A DNA stretch of 64,000 nucleotides, taken from NCBI RefSeq assembly GCF_024733845.1, contig NZ_JANRHG010000007.1, positions 114,189 through 178,188 of the forward strand, given 5' to 3'. How positions within the stretch are numbered: position 1 is the stretch's first letter; every line of letters starts with the position of its first letter. The position numbers were made by a program, and so were the translations under genes. This DNA comes from Neomoorella sulfitireducens (GTDB lineage Bacteria; Bacillota; DSM-521; Neomoorellales; Neomoorellaceae). The notes below the pieces were generated by a model. That model saw only the letters and a list, made by a program, of their open reading frames with translations, did not search any database and was not told the origin of the DNA. Of the stretch, positions 1 through 8,819 are shown in pieces.

Positions 1-1591
1 CCTCCAGGGTTAAAACAGGAGGGAAAGACGATAGTTCGCCCAGGATATTTTCCAGGGCTTGTTGCCAGTAATAATAAAGGCCGGGCTTTTCTTTGCGCAG
101 CTTGCCCAGGTGGCCCTGGCTGCCGCGTAAAAGCCTGCTAAAGATAGCGGCCGGCGCCGTAGAGGCAGTCCCGTAGAAACGGTCAACGATGGTGGTGTTA
201 ATTCCCGGTAGAGCCGATCTCTGGATCCCTTCCAGGACGGCCAGCAAGCGGCCGCAGAGATAGGCAGGGTTCCGGTTGGACGTGTCCAGTTTTTCCAAGG
301 CAGATCCCTCCGTGAAATTTGGTTTTTGAGATAATAGAACCATTTTAATTAAAGCCGCGCGGGGCCGCGTTATTTTTTCCCGCCCTTTTTCAGCTTTAGC
401 CCGTTTGACGGCTTCAAACAGGAGCCAGTAAGGGAGAGCGCCGCCATTGAGGGCAAGGCGTAAAATGGCCCGCGGCGTTGCCGGCGGCAGGTCTTTGCCC
501 TCCCGGACGGTACTCAGGGCTAAGGGATATAAACCCAGGGGCGGCCCCTCCCGGCCGCGGGGATCGACCAGCTGCTGCAGGGTAAAAAAGCGGCTCAGGT
601 TGCGCTTGACATCGCCCAGGGTCGTTTCCAGCCAATCACGCACCGCCACCCGGCCGCCGCTGCTGGCCAGGGCTGTGGCATAAAACAGGTCGTCATCCCC
701 GGGTTCGACCTGGCGGCCGGTATAAACTGAGGCCAGGAGGGCTTTGACATCCTCCGGGCGGGGATCGGAAAGGAGGCTGGCGATGGAAAAGCTACATGGT
801 TTTCTGGTCCAGAAAAGGTAAACGCAGGAGCCCAGGCGCAAATGGGTGGCGTCGTCTTCGATTAATGCGTTGGCCGCCTTGCCGTAACGCTCGGCGCAAT
901 CAAAGCAGATGGGGGCAATGCGAGATGCTTCCAGGCCGTAGGATTCAAAGGCTTCAGCGTTGGCTGATACCAGAGCCATTCCCGAAGTTTGACCTCCGGG
1001 TATACCTTTAATTTTCACAGGATGACGATCGGCCGGAGTTTTTAGCTGGCCGCAAAGAAGGCAGGTAGCAGTATCTCCTTCCTGAGGATTGGTATAACCG
1101 GCCCAGAAATTTTGTATATCCGGGTCTTCTATGGGCAGGCGGCCGTCGACCCTAAAGGTCAGGTTATCGCCTGGGTCCAGGTCTTCAGGCAGGCTTGTTT
1201 TTTGGGGATCCCAGTTTTCCAGGAAACGCAGGACCGCCCGGACGGACGATTTGTTTGTGGCGGCGGCGCACTGGCGCACCAGTTCCACAAAAGCATTATG
1301 ACATTCCTTCACCCGTTCCGGCTTTGAATTTTCGTCGGCCAGGCCCAGGACGTAATCGCCTTTATCGGCGAGCAATTTTGGTTTGATACCGGAAGAGCGT
1401 AAAATGTTTGGCGCATACATCATTTTGCCGCGATCTTTGCCCCTGGCTTTCGATCCCGTGGCGGAAACAAAGCCCAGCAGGTTACCCTCCCCGTCCAGGT
1501 CGATAAACCAGCGGATGGGGGTCTTAATGTACATGACCGGAGGCATGTCCTCCAAACGCATGGAATACTCCCGCAGGCTTTCTAAGAGCAT
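1..1591 (-). CDS. cas8c: Cas8c/Csd1, type I-C Cascade large subunit (5' part, runs off window)
   Basis: Reading leftward from the ATG at 1591 the frame stays open for 530 codons to the window edge, so the C-terminus is missing. It begins MLLESLREYS and contains a four-cysteine zinc-binding pair (C177/C180 in CLLCG and C229/C232 in CFDC), as seen in Csd1 proteins. Cas8c is the large subunit of type I-C Cascade and, in the family, recognises the PAM and recruits Cas3. It starts 9 nt after the cas5c stop, in the usual cas3-cas5-cas8c order; cas7, cas4, cas1, cas2 and the array are expected to the left. Assignment rests on position, length and the Cys pairs. Confidence 0.85.
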   Translation of the reverse strand, partial: MLLESLREYSMRLEDMPPVMYIKTPIRWFIDLDGEGNLLGFVSATGSKARGKDRGKMMYAPNILRSSGIKPKLLADKGDYVLGLADENSKPERVKECHNAFVELVRQCAAATNKSSVRAVLRFLENWDPQKTSLPEDLDPGDNLTFRVDGRLPIEDPDIQNFWAGYTNPQEGDTATCLLCGQLKTPADRHPVKIKGIPGGQTSGMALVSANAEAFESYGLEASRIAPICFDCAERYGKAANALIEDDATHLRLGSCVYLFWTRKPCSFSIASLLSDPRPEDVKALLASVYTGRQVEPGDDDLFYATALASSGGRVAVRDWLETTLGDVKRNLSRFFTLQQLVDPRGREGPPLGLYPLALSTVREGKDLPPATPRAILRLALNGGALPYWLLFEAVKRAKAEKGREKITRPRAALIKMVLLSQKPNFTEGSALEKLDTSNRNPAYLCGRLLAVLEGIQRSALPGINTTIVDRFYGTASTAPAAIFSRLLRGSQGHLGKLRKEKPGLYYYWQQALENILGELSSFPPVLTLE

Positions 1592-1600
1592 GTAGCTTAC

Positions 1601-2308
1601 TCACCTCCCGATTTCTTCATACAACTCCTGCGGCACCCGGAGGATGCCGTTATCCAAACGGGCTTCGAAGAATACCGGTTTACCCGTACCGCTGCCGCCG
1701 GTGTTGTATTTCAGGTCCAGGAGCATGCGGCCAAGGTTCTCGGTGTGGGATACCGGTTTGTCATTGGCGCTGGCCGGCCCGAAAAAGGCGGAGAATTCCC
1801 GGCAGCCCAGGTAGGGGCGATGGTAGCACTGGCCGCGTTCTACCCGCCGCCGGAACTGGTCCCTGTATTTGGCCGGGTGGATATCCCCGGCGTGGGGGGC
1901 CGGGACCTGCTCGGCCCGGATGACGTAGGCCACCTCCCGCAGGGCCAGGGTGTGGCGCTGGGCGCGGTCCTGGTCGGCGTAATAACCACCGCCATTTTTG
2001 GCCCAGCCCTGGGCGGTGGATACGACCATTTTGTTATTTACTTCGTTGCGGAGGATAGAGAAATAACGAATCGGCTTCAATACTTCAATCTGCCGCACGC
2101 GCCAGTAAAACTCCGGTTTCCAGAAGATGGCTTCCAGTATTCCCCTCGCCGCCGAAGGCGTCATCACCGGGTAAGAGACGCGCTCTACTTTCATTTCCGG
2201 CCGGGTGAAACAGGCCAGGTCGCCCCAGACTTTAACCGCCAGCCAGCCCTCAATCCTCGCCGGATTATTTAACCCGGCGCCTGTAAGGAAAACCATGTTT
2301 TTCAGCAC
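1601..2308 (-). CDS. cas5c: Cas5c/Cas5d, crRNA-processing endoribonuclease of type I-C
   Basis: A 235-residue protein with the Cas5 RAMP signature near residues 27-60 (VKVWGDLACFTRP, then SYPVMTPSAARGILEAIFW). In type I-C systems Cas5c replaces Cas6: it cuts pre-crRNA and stays bound to the 5' handle within Cascade. It lies 27 nt after cas3 and 9 nt before cas8c, so the three are almost certainly one transcript. The start is uncertain: the GTG at 2308 gives the longest form, while an ATG at 2296 also lies near the AAAGGAAG ribosome site. No disruption is visible, so the subunit is probably functional. Confidence 0.9.
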   Translation of the reverse strand: MLKNMVFLTGAGLNNPARIEGWLAVKVWGDLACFTRPEMKVERVSYPVMTPSAARGILEAIFWKPEFYWRVRQIEVLKPIRYFSILRNEVNNKMVVSTAQGWAKNGGGYYADQDRAQRHTLALREVAYVIRAEQVPAPHAGDIHPAKYRDQFRRRVERGQCYHRPYLGCREFSAFFGPASANDKPVSHTENLGRMLLDLKYNTGGSGTGKPVFFEARLDNGILRVPQELYEEIGR

Positions 2309-2335
2309 TTCCTTTCCCGGGTAGTTTTAGCCAGA

Positions 2336-4507
2336 TTAAAACACCAGTTCTTCCGGGTCACGGGCCGCTGTCACAACCCCCCGGACTTCATCGTACCCTC
2401 CCAGCCACTCATACAGGCCGGGTGTTAATTCCTGGATCACACCTTCCTTCTGGAGAGAGTTGATTTTGTAAGCGTTGATGTTTACTATGTACGGCTGCAA
2501 TAAACGCATGATTTGCCGGTTTGCCCCCCGCTGGCGTATGGCAATGATCAGATCCTCTACCTTTCGATCCCCGGGGTTTTCACGATAGTTGACAATTACC
2601 GGGACCACCCTTTGCTCGATCATCCTGAATTTCTGCGCCACTTCGGGATAATTCAGGCCGCTGCGGCTGGCCTGGATTCCTTTAACGTCCAGGGTGCAGG
2701 ACTGGTAGAGGCGCTGGAAATAGGCGCGGTATAGTCCGGGGTCGTGCAGGTCTACTGCCTTTGCATTGACAAGCATAGTGGCGGCGATTTCGGTCCCGGT
2801 CTTATAGCTACCGGGGGGCAGCCTGCCTTCACCGGGATTAAAAATTATCACCCGGCCTTCCTGCAGCTTTCCTTCCCGGTTGCAGCGGCCGGCAGCCTGA
2901 ACAATCCTGTCCAGGGGACCGATTGCCCGCAGGACGAGGGGAAAATCCAGGTCGACCCCTGCTTCCACTACCTGGGTGGCGACCAGGCGGCAGGGCCGGC
3001 CGCTGCTTAAACGCCGGCGCACTTCCTGCAGGACTTTTCGCCGGTGTGCCCCGCAAAGGAGGGTGGATAGATGCAATGTTCCGGGATCGTCTAAGGCATC
3101 CAGGAGGGCGAGGGCGTCCTGTTTGGTGTTAACAACAGCTAGGGCCTGGGGGGACCGGCGCATTGCCCCGGCAACCTCTTCCCAGCTCCATTTTTCGTTG
3201 CCGGAAGGCAGCCGGTAATTTACCCTCTTAAGCATGGCAAAATATTTTTGCGGCTCAGGAATGATCTCCCTGACGTTTGGCAATCCCCGGAAAAAGGGAC
3301 CGTCCTCCAGGGCCGGCTGGGTTGCGGAGCACAGGACCGCCGTTACGCCATAAAACCGGACCAGCTGTTGCAGGACGTCAAGGACCGGCTCTAGAAGGTG
3401 TACCGGCAGGGTCTGGACCTCATCCAGGATGACCACGCTGTTGGCGAGGTTGTGAAGTTTGCGGCAGCTGCTGCTGCGGTCGGAGAATAAACTTTCGAAT
3501 AGCTGCACCGTGGTCGTGACGATGATTCCAGCGTCCCAGTTTTCACTGGCCAGGCGGGCCCATAGTTCCCCGGGGGTAAGATTTTCGGGATCGGGCGGCG
3601 GGGCAACGGCGCTATGATGTTCCAGGACATTGGTGTCGCCAAAAATGTTCCTGTACACATCGGCCGTCTGCTCGATTATGCTGGTATAGGGTATGGCAAC
3701 TATTATTCTATCCTTCTGGTAATGGAGGGCATGAAGGAGAGCGAAAGCCATGCCGGAGCGGGTCTTGCCGCCGCCGGTGGGGACGGTCAAGGAAAAGAAA
3801 CCCGGGGTTAGCGTTGCCGCCCGGCAGCAGTGCTCGTATATTTCCCGGCGGATCTGGTTTAAAGGACCTTGGCTTTTGGCTATTAGTTTATCCTGGTCGG
3901 CGGCAAATATAGTCCATAAATCAGCTATAGAAGTTTTCGTTTGCCGCAAGCCTGTTATCTGCGGGTCAAAATGTTTTTCGGTATCGAGATAATCGGCATC
4001 GACGAGACAGCTGAAAAGAAGCCGCAGAAATAGCTCGAGCCGGCTAAATGCATCCGGTGTATTGCTTTGTAAAAAGGAGGGAATTTGTTTTTCTAAGGCT
4101 TGTTCCGGTTCTAAAGACGGTATGACCTGGAGGGCATTTTGCAGGGCTGTCTTATAACGTTCCAGTTGGACTTTATCCTTTAAACGCGCTTTCAATTCTT
4201 CCAGATCAGGCAGGCCGCCATGATGGCCGGCGATCAGGAAGGCCAGGGGCTCAAAAAATTTTGCGGCCAGCAGGGTGCCGGCACTGGAATGATTAGGGCC
4301 GCGGCGGCCACCTTCACCGCGCAGGTAAGCCTGGAATTCGGGGTGAAATTTTCCCAGGTCGTGCCAGAGGCCGGCATAATAACCCGGACATGGTGCACCT
4401 AGATTTTTTGCAAAATCCCTTGCCAGGCGAGCGACGGATAAGAGGTGTTCTTTTAGCTGGTGTTGCTGCCCTTTTATATTAGCGCTGTGGGCCAGGAACT
4501 CAAACAT
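2336..4507 (-). CDS. cas3: Cas3, HD nuclease-helicase of type I-C CRISPR
   Basis: About 723 residues with an N-terminal HD nuclease domain (WHDLGK near residue 50, and a later HHGGLPD segment) and a C-terminal DExD/H helicase: Walker A PTGGGKT near residue 250, Walker B-type box DEVQ near 370, and QAAGRCNREG in the C-terminal RecA domain. Cas3 is recruited by Cascade and degrades the target strand. The frame also extends to a TTG at 4531, but the ATG at 4507 follows an AAGGA and gives the usual MFEFLAHS start. First gene of the cas operon, divergent from the D-aminoacylase gene at 4673. Confidence 0.93.
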   Translation of the reverse strand: MFEFLAHSANIKGQQHQLKEHLLSVARLARDFAKNLGAPCPGYYAGLWHDLGKFHPEFQAYLRGEGGRRGPNHSSAGTLLAAKFFEPLAFLIAGHHGGLPDLEELKARLKDKVQLERYKTALQNALQVIPSLEPEQALEKQIPSFLQSNTPDAFSRLELFLRLLFSCLVDADYLDTEKHFDPQITGLRQTKTSIADLWTIFAADQDKLIAKSQGPLNQIRREIYEHCCRAATLTPGFFSLTVPTGGGKTRSGMAFALLHALHYQKDRIIVAIPYTSIIEQTADVYRNIFGDTNVLEHHSAVAPPPDPENLTPGELWARLASENWDAGIIVTTTVQLFESLFSDRSSSCRKLHNLANSVVILDEVQTLPVHLLEPVLDVLQQLVRFYGVTAVLCSATQPALEDGPFFRGLPNVREIIPEPQKYFAMLKRVNYRLPSGNEKWSWEEVAGAMRRSPQALAVVNTKQDALALLDALDDPGTLHLSTLLCGAHRRKVLQEVRRRLSSGRPCRLVATQVVEAGVDLDFPLVLRAIGPLDRIVQAAGRCNREGKLQEGRVIIFNPGEGRLPPGSYKTGTEIAATMLVNAKAVDLHDPGLYRAYFQRLYQSCTLDVKGIQASRSGLNYPEVAQKFRMIEQRVVPVIVNYRENPGDRKVEDLIIAIRQRGANRQIMRLLQPYIVNINAYKINSLQKEGVIQELTPGLYEWLGGYDEVRGVVTAARDPEELVF

Positions 4508-4672
4508 GGCTAAAAGATCATTCCTTGACAAAATATGCTTTAAAAGGATATTCGACAGGTAATTACCAAAACCTGCATCAGGTGTGCATGAATTATTGAA
4601 TTTTTAGCCTGGAATTTAACCCCGCAATGAAAACAGGGATTTTGCCGGCTGGCGTCGAATAGTAGCTCTATT

Positions 4673-6064
4673 ATGAGCAAACAAATTTCGCGGCGCCAGT
4701 TTTTATTTGGTACCGGTTCCTTGCTGGCCCTGGGTTATCTGTCCTACCTGGGCTTGCCCGGCATTATTTTCCCGGGGAATAAAATCGGGGCGGGACAACC
4801 GGGAGCACCGGTAGATCAAAGCCCGCCGGTGCTCCCGCCGCCGGTGGAATGCGACCTGGTATTTCGCAACGGCTTTATTATCGACGGCAGCGGTGAAAAA
4901 GGTTATACCGGCAGTGTCGGTATTAAAGGGCAACAGGTCGTTGCGGTGGGAGACTTCCAGGTAGCACCGGGAGCGGAAGAAATCGACGCGGGCGGGCTAA
5001 TCATCTGTCCCGGCTTTATTGATATTCATACCCACACGGAGCAGTACCTGGCCGCCGGCGGTGGGGCGGAGATGCTGCTGCGGCAGGGTGTCACGACCCA
5101 CCTGGGCGGCAACTGCGGCACTTCGGTTGACAGGGTAGGCGCTTTTCTGGACGGCATCCAGAAGCTGGCCGTAAATATGGGCCTGCTGGCAGGGTATAAA
5201 AACCTGCGCAAGGCCGCCGTTGCCGGGGAAGGGCGGCCGGCCCGGGCCGGTGAAGTGGCTGTTATGCAGGACAGGCTGGCTGCAGCGCTTAAGGAGGGTG
5301 CTTTCGGCTTATCGGTGGGGCTGGAGTACTGGCCCCAGACCCTGGCCACGACAAGGGAATTAATTGACCTGTGCCAGGTTTTAAAAGAGTACGGCGGCTT
5401 CTATGCCACCCATATCCGCAGCGAAAGCGACGCGGTGCTTAAAGCGGTGGAGGAGGCCCTGGAGATAGGACACCGGGCAGGTGTCCCGGTGCAGTATTCC
5501 CATGTTAAGGCTTCCTTCCAGCGCAACTGGGGTAAAATGAAGGGGATCCTGGAACTCCTTGACGGCGCCCGCCGGGGAGGGCTGGATATAACCGCCGACG
5601 TTTACGGCTACACTTTTTCCAGCTGGGACCTGGGGAGCACACGCAATTCCATTAGTGAAGACGACTTAATTCTCGCCCTGCAACACCCGGCGGTAATGAT
5701 CGGCAGCGACAGCGGCCTGGACAACCGGGGGCTGGCCGTCCACCCCCGCGCCTACGGCAACTATCCCCGTATTCTGTACAGGTATGTTTATGATAAAGGA
5801 GTTATCCCCTTGGAGCAGGCCGTTCATAAAATGACGGCCATGCCGGCGCAGCGTATGGGGCTGGAGGACCGCGGCCTCCTGGCTCCCGGTTATAAAGCCG
5901 ATGTGGTAGCGTTTGACCCGGGGAGCATAACCGACCGGGCTACCCGCGCCAACCCCAACCAGCCGGCCGCCGGGGTGCGCTGGGTCCTGGTAAACGGCCG
6001 GGTGGCGGTAAAAAATGGAGAGCCTACGGGATGCTATGCCGGGGAGGTATTGCGTCGATCTTGA
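4673..6064 (+). CDS. D-aminoacylase-like amidohydrolase with Tat signal peptide
   Basis: A 463-residue metal-dependent amidohydrolase of the N-acyl-D-amino-acid deacylase family. Recognisable parts are DLVFRNGFIIDGSG (N-terminal beta sandwich), PGFIDIHTHTEQ (HxH metal site), GGNCGTS (the Cys that ligands zinc in D-aminoacylase), FYATHIRSESD, and IGSDSG (the catalytic Asp). The N-terminus ISRRQFLFGTGS is a twin-arginine motif followed by a hydrophobic stretch and then a Pro-rich linker, so the enzyme is predicted to be exported folded. Characterised D-aminoacylases are mostly cytoplasmic, which makes this unusual. The ribosome site before the ATG is poor. The substrate could be N-acyl-D-amino acids or cell-wall-derived peptides; the sequence does not decide. 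Confidence 0.8.
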   Translation: MSKQISRRQFLFGTGSLLALGYLSYLGLPGIIFPGNKIGAGQPGAPVDQSPPVLPPPVECDLVFRNGFIIDGSGEKGYTGSVGIKGQQVVAVGDFQVAPGAEEIDAGGLIICPGFIDIHTHTEQYLAAGGGAEMLLRQGVTTHLGGNCGTSVDRVGAFLDGIQKLAVNMGLLAGYKNLRKAAVAGEGRPARAGEVAVMQDRLAAALKEGAFGLSVGLEYWPQTLATTRELIDLCQVLKEYGGFYATHIRSESDAVLKAVEEALEIGHRAGVPVQYSHVKASFQRNWGKMKGILELLDGARRGGLDITADVYGYTFSSWDLGSTRNSISEDDLILALQHPAVMIGSDSGLDNRGLAVHPRAYGNYPRILYRYVYDKGVIPLEQAVHKMTAMPAQRMGLEDRGLLAPGYKADVVAFDPGSITDRATRANPNQPAAGVRWVLVNGRVAVKNGEPTGCYAGEVLRRS

Positions 6065-6302
6065 GTTAAAAGGCCGGCGGGTAGCTTTTTTCTGGCAATT
6101 TCCATATTTTTTAAGGCGCGGTGGAGCAGGCTGGTGAAACAGCCCGGGAGGAAGGGAGCGCTTTTTTTATGTCCCTATAAAAAATGCATTTTTCGCATAA
6201 CATTGCATCTATTTTGGCATTACACTTTGTTATTGTTTTAAAATAAAATCATGTCAGGGACTCCCATCAAATAAATTAGCCTGAGGTAAGGGAGATGCGT
6301 AA

Positions 6303-8402
6303 ATGTCAAAATATCAGAAGCTTCTTGAACCCGGCTATATTGGCCCGGTGCGCACCAGGTCGCGCATGATCAGGGGCGGTGCCAATCCGGGTTTTTATCC
6401 TTATGAGGATGGTAATGTACCTCAGCAGATAATTGACTTTTATGAAGCCCTGGCTGCAGGTGGCATCGGTTTGGTTACGACGGGGACCGGTGAAATCGAC
6501 TGGCCGATAGGTACAGTCCCGGGCCAGGGATATCGTATCGACGAAGATCGTTTTATCCCCAGCCTGCAAAGGCTTGCCGGCGCTATCCATAAGCACGACT
6601 GCCCGGCGTTTATCCAGCTTTTTCATATGGGTCCCATGCACCCGCAGGTTCTTTCCGGGCACCAGCCTATTGCTGCTTCTTCTTTGCCCCAGGATGAAAT
6701 TCCCGTGGGGCGATATTTTGTAGCCAGGGAAATGACCGGAGCAGATATTGAGCGGGTCAAAGGCAAGTTCATAGAGGCGGCAGTGCGGGCTCAGAAAGCC
6801 GGCTTTGACGGCATCGAATTGAATGGCGCCTGCAATCACCTGCTCAACAGCTTCCTGTCCGGTTTCTGGAACAGGCGCACGGATGAATACGGCGGCAGCG
6901 TAGAAAACCGGGCCCGGTTCATGGTGGAAGTGCTCAAGGGGATCAAGGAGGCAACGGGCAAAGATTTTGCCGTGGTGGCCCTCATCAACGGCCTCGAAAT
7001 CGGCCTGAAAGACGGTATTACCCTTGAAGAGAGCAAGGCTTTTGCCAGGCTGCTTGAGGCGGCAGGGGCGGACGCCATTCATGTGCGGTGTGAATTTTAC
7101 TATCAACCCCGTGATTACAGCAAGCGCGACAGCACCCATTTCCCGGATATGCTTTTCTACCCGGAACTGCCGGACTGGGTGGTAAAAGAATATAAAGACG
7201 TGCTGGATCTTAGCAGGCATGGTGCCGGTTGCTGGACGGTGGCGGCGGCGGAAATTAAAAAAGCCGTTTCTATTCCCGTTATCGCCGTTGGCCGCATGGA
7301 CGCGGCGCTGGGTGAAAAACTGATCGGTGAAGGCATGATTGATTTTATTAATATTAACCGTCGCCTTCTGGCCGACCATGAATATCCCAGAAAGATTGCC
7401 GAAGGCCGGGAAGAGGATATCGCGCCCTGCACGGCATGTATGACCTGTTTTGTTTCCGCCGAGACAGGGGGGCAACCCAGGTGCCGTATCAACGCGGCCT
7501 TTGGTAAAGAGAAGGAATACGAAATCAAACCTGCCGCGGTAAAGAAAAAGATAATGATCGTCGGCGGTGGCCCGGCGGGTATGGAAGCCGCACGGGTGGC
7601 GGCCCTGCGCGGCCATGAGGTAGAGCTGTATGATAAAATTAACCGGCTGGGCGGGTCCATGCTTGTCGCTGCAACAGTAAAAGGCACGGAAAAGGAAGAT
7701 TTAATTGCCATTATCCGTTACCTGGAAACGCAGTTGAAGAAACTGGGGGTCAAGGTTACCCTCAACAAAGAAGTAACCCCGGAACTGGTTGAGCAGGTGA
7801 AACCGGACGTGTTGGTGCTGGCTACCGGCGCCAAACATAACATACCGGATATCCCGGGGATAAAGGGTGACAATGTGGTAACCAGCGAGCAACTGCATCA
7901 CCAGTTGAAAGCGGCGCTGAAGTTTGCCGGGCCGGAGCGCTTGCGTTCCCTTACCAGGCTCTATATGCCGGTGGCCAAAGATGCAATTGTTATTGGTGCC
8001 GGGCTCCAGGGATGCCAGACGGCAGAGTTCCTGATCAAGAGGGGCAGAAAGGCGACTATTGTTGACAGCTGCCCCGAAGATAAAATCGGCGACGGCCTGG
8101 TGGAAGTATTTATGAAGCCCTTCCTCCTGGAATGGTTGGATGAAAAAGGGGTCAAGGTATTTGCCGAGGTTAAACTGGAAGAGATAACAAGAGATGGGCT
8201 GGTTATAACTACCCGTGAGGGCCGGCGCATGACTTTGACAGCCAGGTCAATAGTGACTGCAATGCCATTAAAGCCCGATACGGAGATTGTTGAAGAGATG
8301 AAATCTAAAGCAAATGAAGTATATGTCATCGGCGATGCCAGGGAACCCGGGTTAATAGTTGACGCTATAGCCGACGGCTCCCGCATTGGTCGCCAGATTT
8401 AA
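6303..8402 (+). CDS. NADH:flavin oxidoreductase / 2,4-dienoyl-CoA reductase family (FMN, 4Fe-4S, FAD)
   Basis: A 699-residue enzyme. Residues 1-370 form an old-yellow-enzyme TIM barrel (GFDGIELNGACNHLLNSF, then NRRTDEYGGSVENR). Four Cys follow in CTACMTCFVSAETGGQPRC for a 4Fe-4S cluster, then an FAD-binding Rossmann motif (IMIVGGGPAGMEAAR) and a second nucleotide site (AIVIGAGLQGCQTAEF). The family reduces alpha,beta-unsaturated acids or acyl-CoAs (FadH, BaiCD/BaiH, enoate reductases). Ribosome site AAGGGAG lies just upstream and a strong terminator follows. It sits directly before two TRAP carboxylate transporters, so reduction of an imported unsaturated carboxylate is a reasonable inference; the substrate is unknown. 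Confidence 0.88.
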   Translation: MSKYQKLLEPGYIGPVRTRSRMIRGGANPGFYPYEDGNVPQQIIDFYEALAAGGIGLVTTGTGEIDWPIGTVPGQGYRIDEDRFIPSLQRLAGAIHKHDCPAFIQLFHMGPMHPQVLSGHQPIAASSLPQDEIPVGRYFVAREMTGADIERVKGKFIEAAVRAQKAGFDGIELNGACNHLLNSFLSGFWNRRTDEYGGSVENRARFMVEVLKGIKEATGKDFAVVALINGLEIGLKDGITLEESKAFARLLEAAGADAIHVRCEFYYQPRDYSKRDSTHFPDMLFYPELPDWVVKEYKDVLDLSRHGAGCWTVAAAEIKKAVSIPVIAVGRMDAALGEKLIGEGMIDFININRRLLADHEYPRKIAEGREEDIAPCTACMTCFVSAETGGQPRCRINAAFGKEKEYEIKPAAVKKKIMIVGGGPAGMEAARVAALRGHEVELYDKINRLGGSMLVAATVKGTEKEDLIAIIRYLETQLKKLGVKVTLNKEVTPELVEQVKPDVLVLATGAKHNIPDIPGIKGDNVVTSEQLHHQLKAALKFAGPERLRSLTRLYMPVAKDAIVIGAGLQGCQTAEFLIKRGRKATIVDSCPEDKIGDGLVEVFMKPFLLEWLDEKGVKVFAEVKLEEITRDGLVITTREGRRMTLTARSIVTAMPLKPDTEIVEEMKSKANEVYVIGDAREPGLIVDAIADGSRIGRQI

Positions 8403-8434
8403 TTTGCAAATGACAAAATGGAGGCAAGTTGAAT

Positions 8435-8461
8435 GCCCCGGCAATTGCCGGGGCTTTATTA
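8435..8461 (+). terminator. Rho-independent terminator after the enoate-reductase-type gene
   Basis: A perfect 20-nt palindrome GCCCCGGCAATTGCCGGGGC followed by TTTATTAT, 32 nt after the stop codon. It separates this gene from the TRAP operon. Confidence 0.85.
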
Positions 8462-8819
8462 TACCCATACCTATTGCCCGGTGGTTTGTTTATGCCAAAA
8501 CCGTATAAGGGCATGCTAAATATGGTATTTCACTTTAACCGTATTCTTCTTTATTATTAAAATAAGATTCATAAAACAATAATTGCATAGGTTTAGGTCT
8601 AATCGGGGAGAAACAAAACCTTGTTCTCATTAGCTTTAAGTATAGGACTTGACATGTTACTTCTGACAATAAAATAATTTCTTAAAGATAATTCTATAAT
8701 AAAAGGCAACACCACAACAGGGGGGTGATTTTGCTCATAGGCATGGCGGCGCGAATTATATGAGGAAGAGTGGGAATTGTGGAAAGGAAAATGACCAATG
8801 TCATGAAGGAGGTCCGTAT
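8462..8819 (+). other. Long untranslated leader of the first TRAP operon
   Basis: About 360 nt without a credible gene, markedly AT-rich compared with its neighbours. It contains a candidate promoter at 8649-8678, and a long 5' leader precedes the dctP start at 8820. A reading frame from 8760 joins dctP in frame but lacks a ribosome site and is rejected as the start. No known riboswitch was recognised. Confidence 0.5.
8649..8678 (+). promoter_or_regulatory. Candidate sigma-A promoter for the first TRAP operon
   Basis: TTGACA at 8649-8654 and AATAAT at 8673-8678 with an 18-nt spacer, in an AT-rich stretch about 145 nt before the dctP start. The -35 is a perfect match; the -10 is approximate. 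Confidence 0.5.

Noticed and set aside
1745..2272. 175-codon plus-strand frame
   Set aside because: Antisense to cas5c, no ribosome site, composition of a shadow frame.
6180..6302. Sigma-54 promoter before the enoate-reductase-type gene
   Set aside because: TTGGCAT is followed by TTTGT rather than TTGC at the -12 position.
6306..7616. 436-codon open frame on the minus strand
   Set aside because: It lies antisense to the enoate-reductase-type gene, is His/Arg/Phe-rich with no domain, and mirrors the third-codon GC bias of the plus-strand gene.
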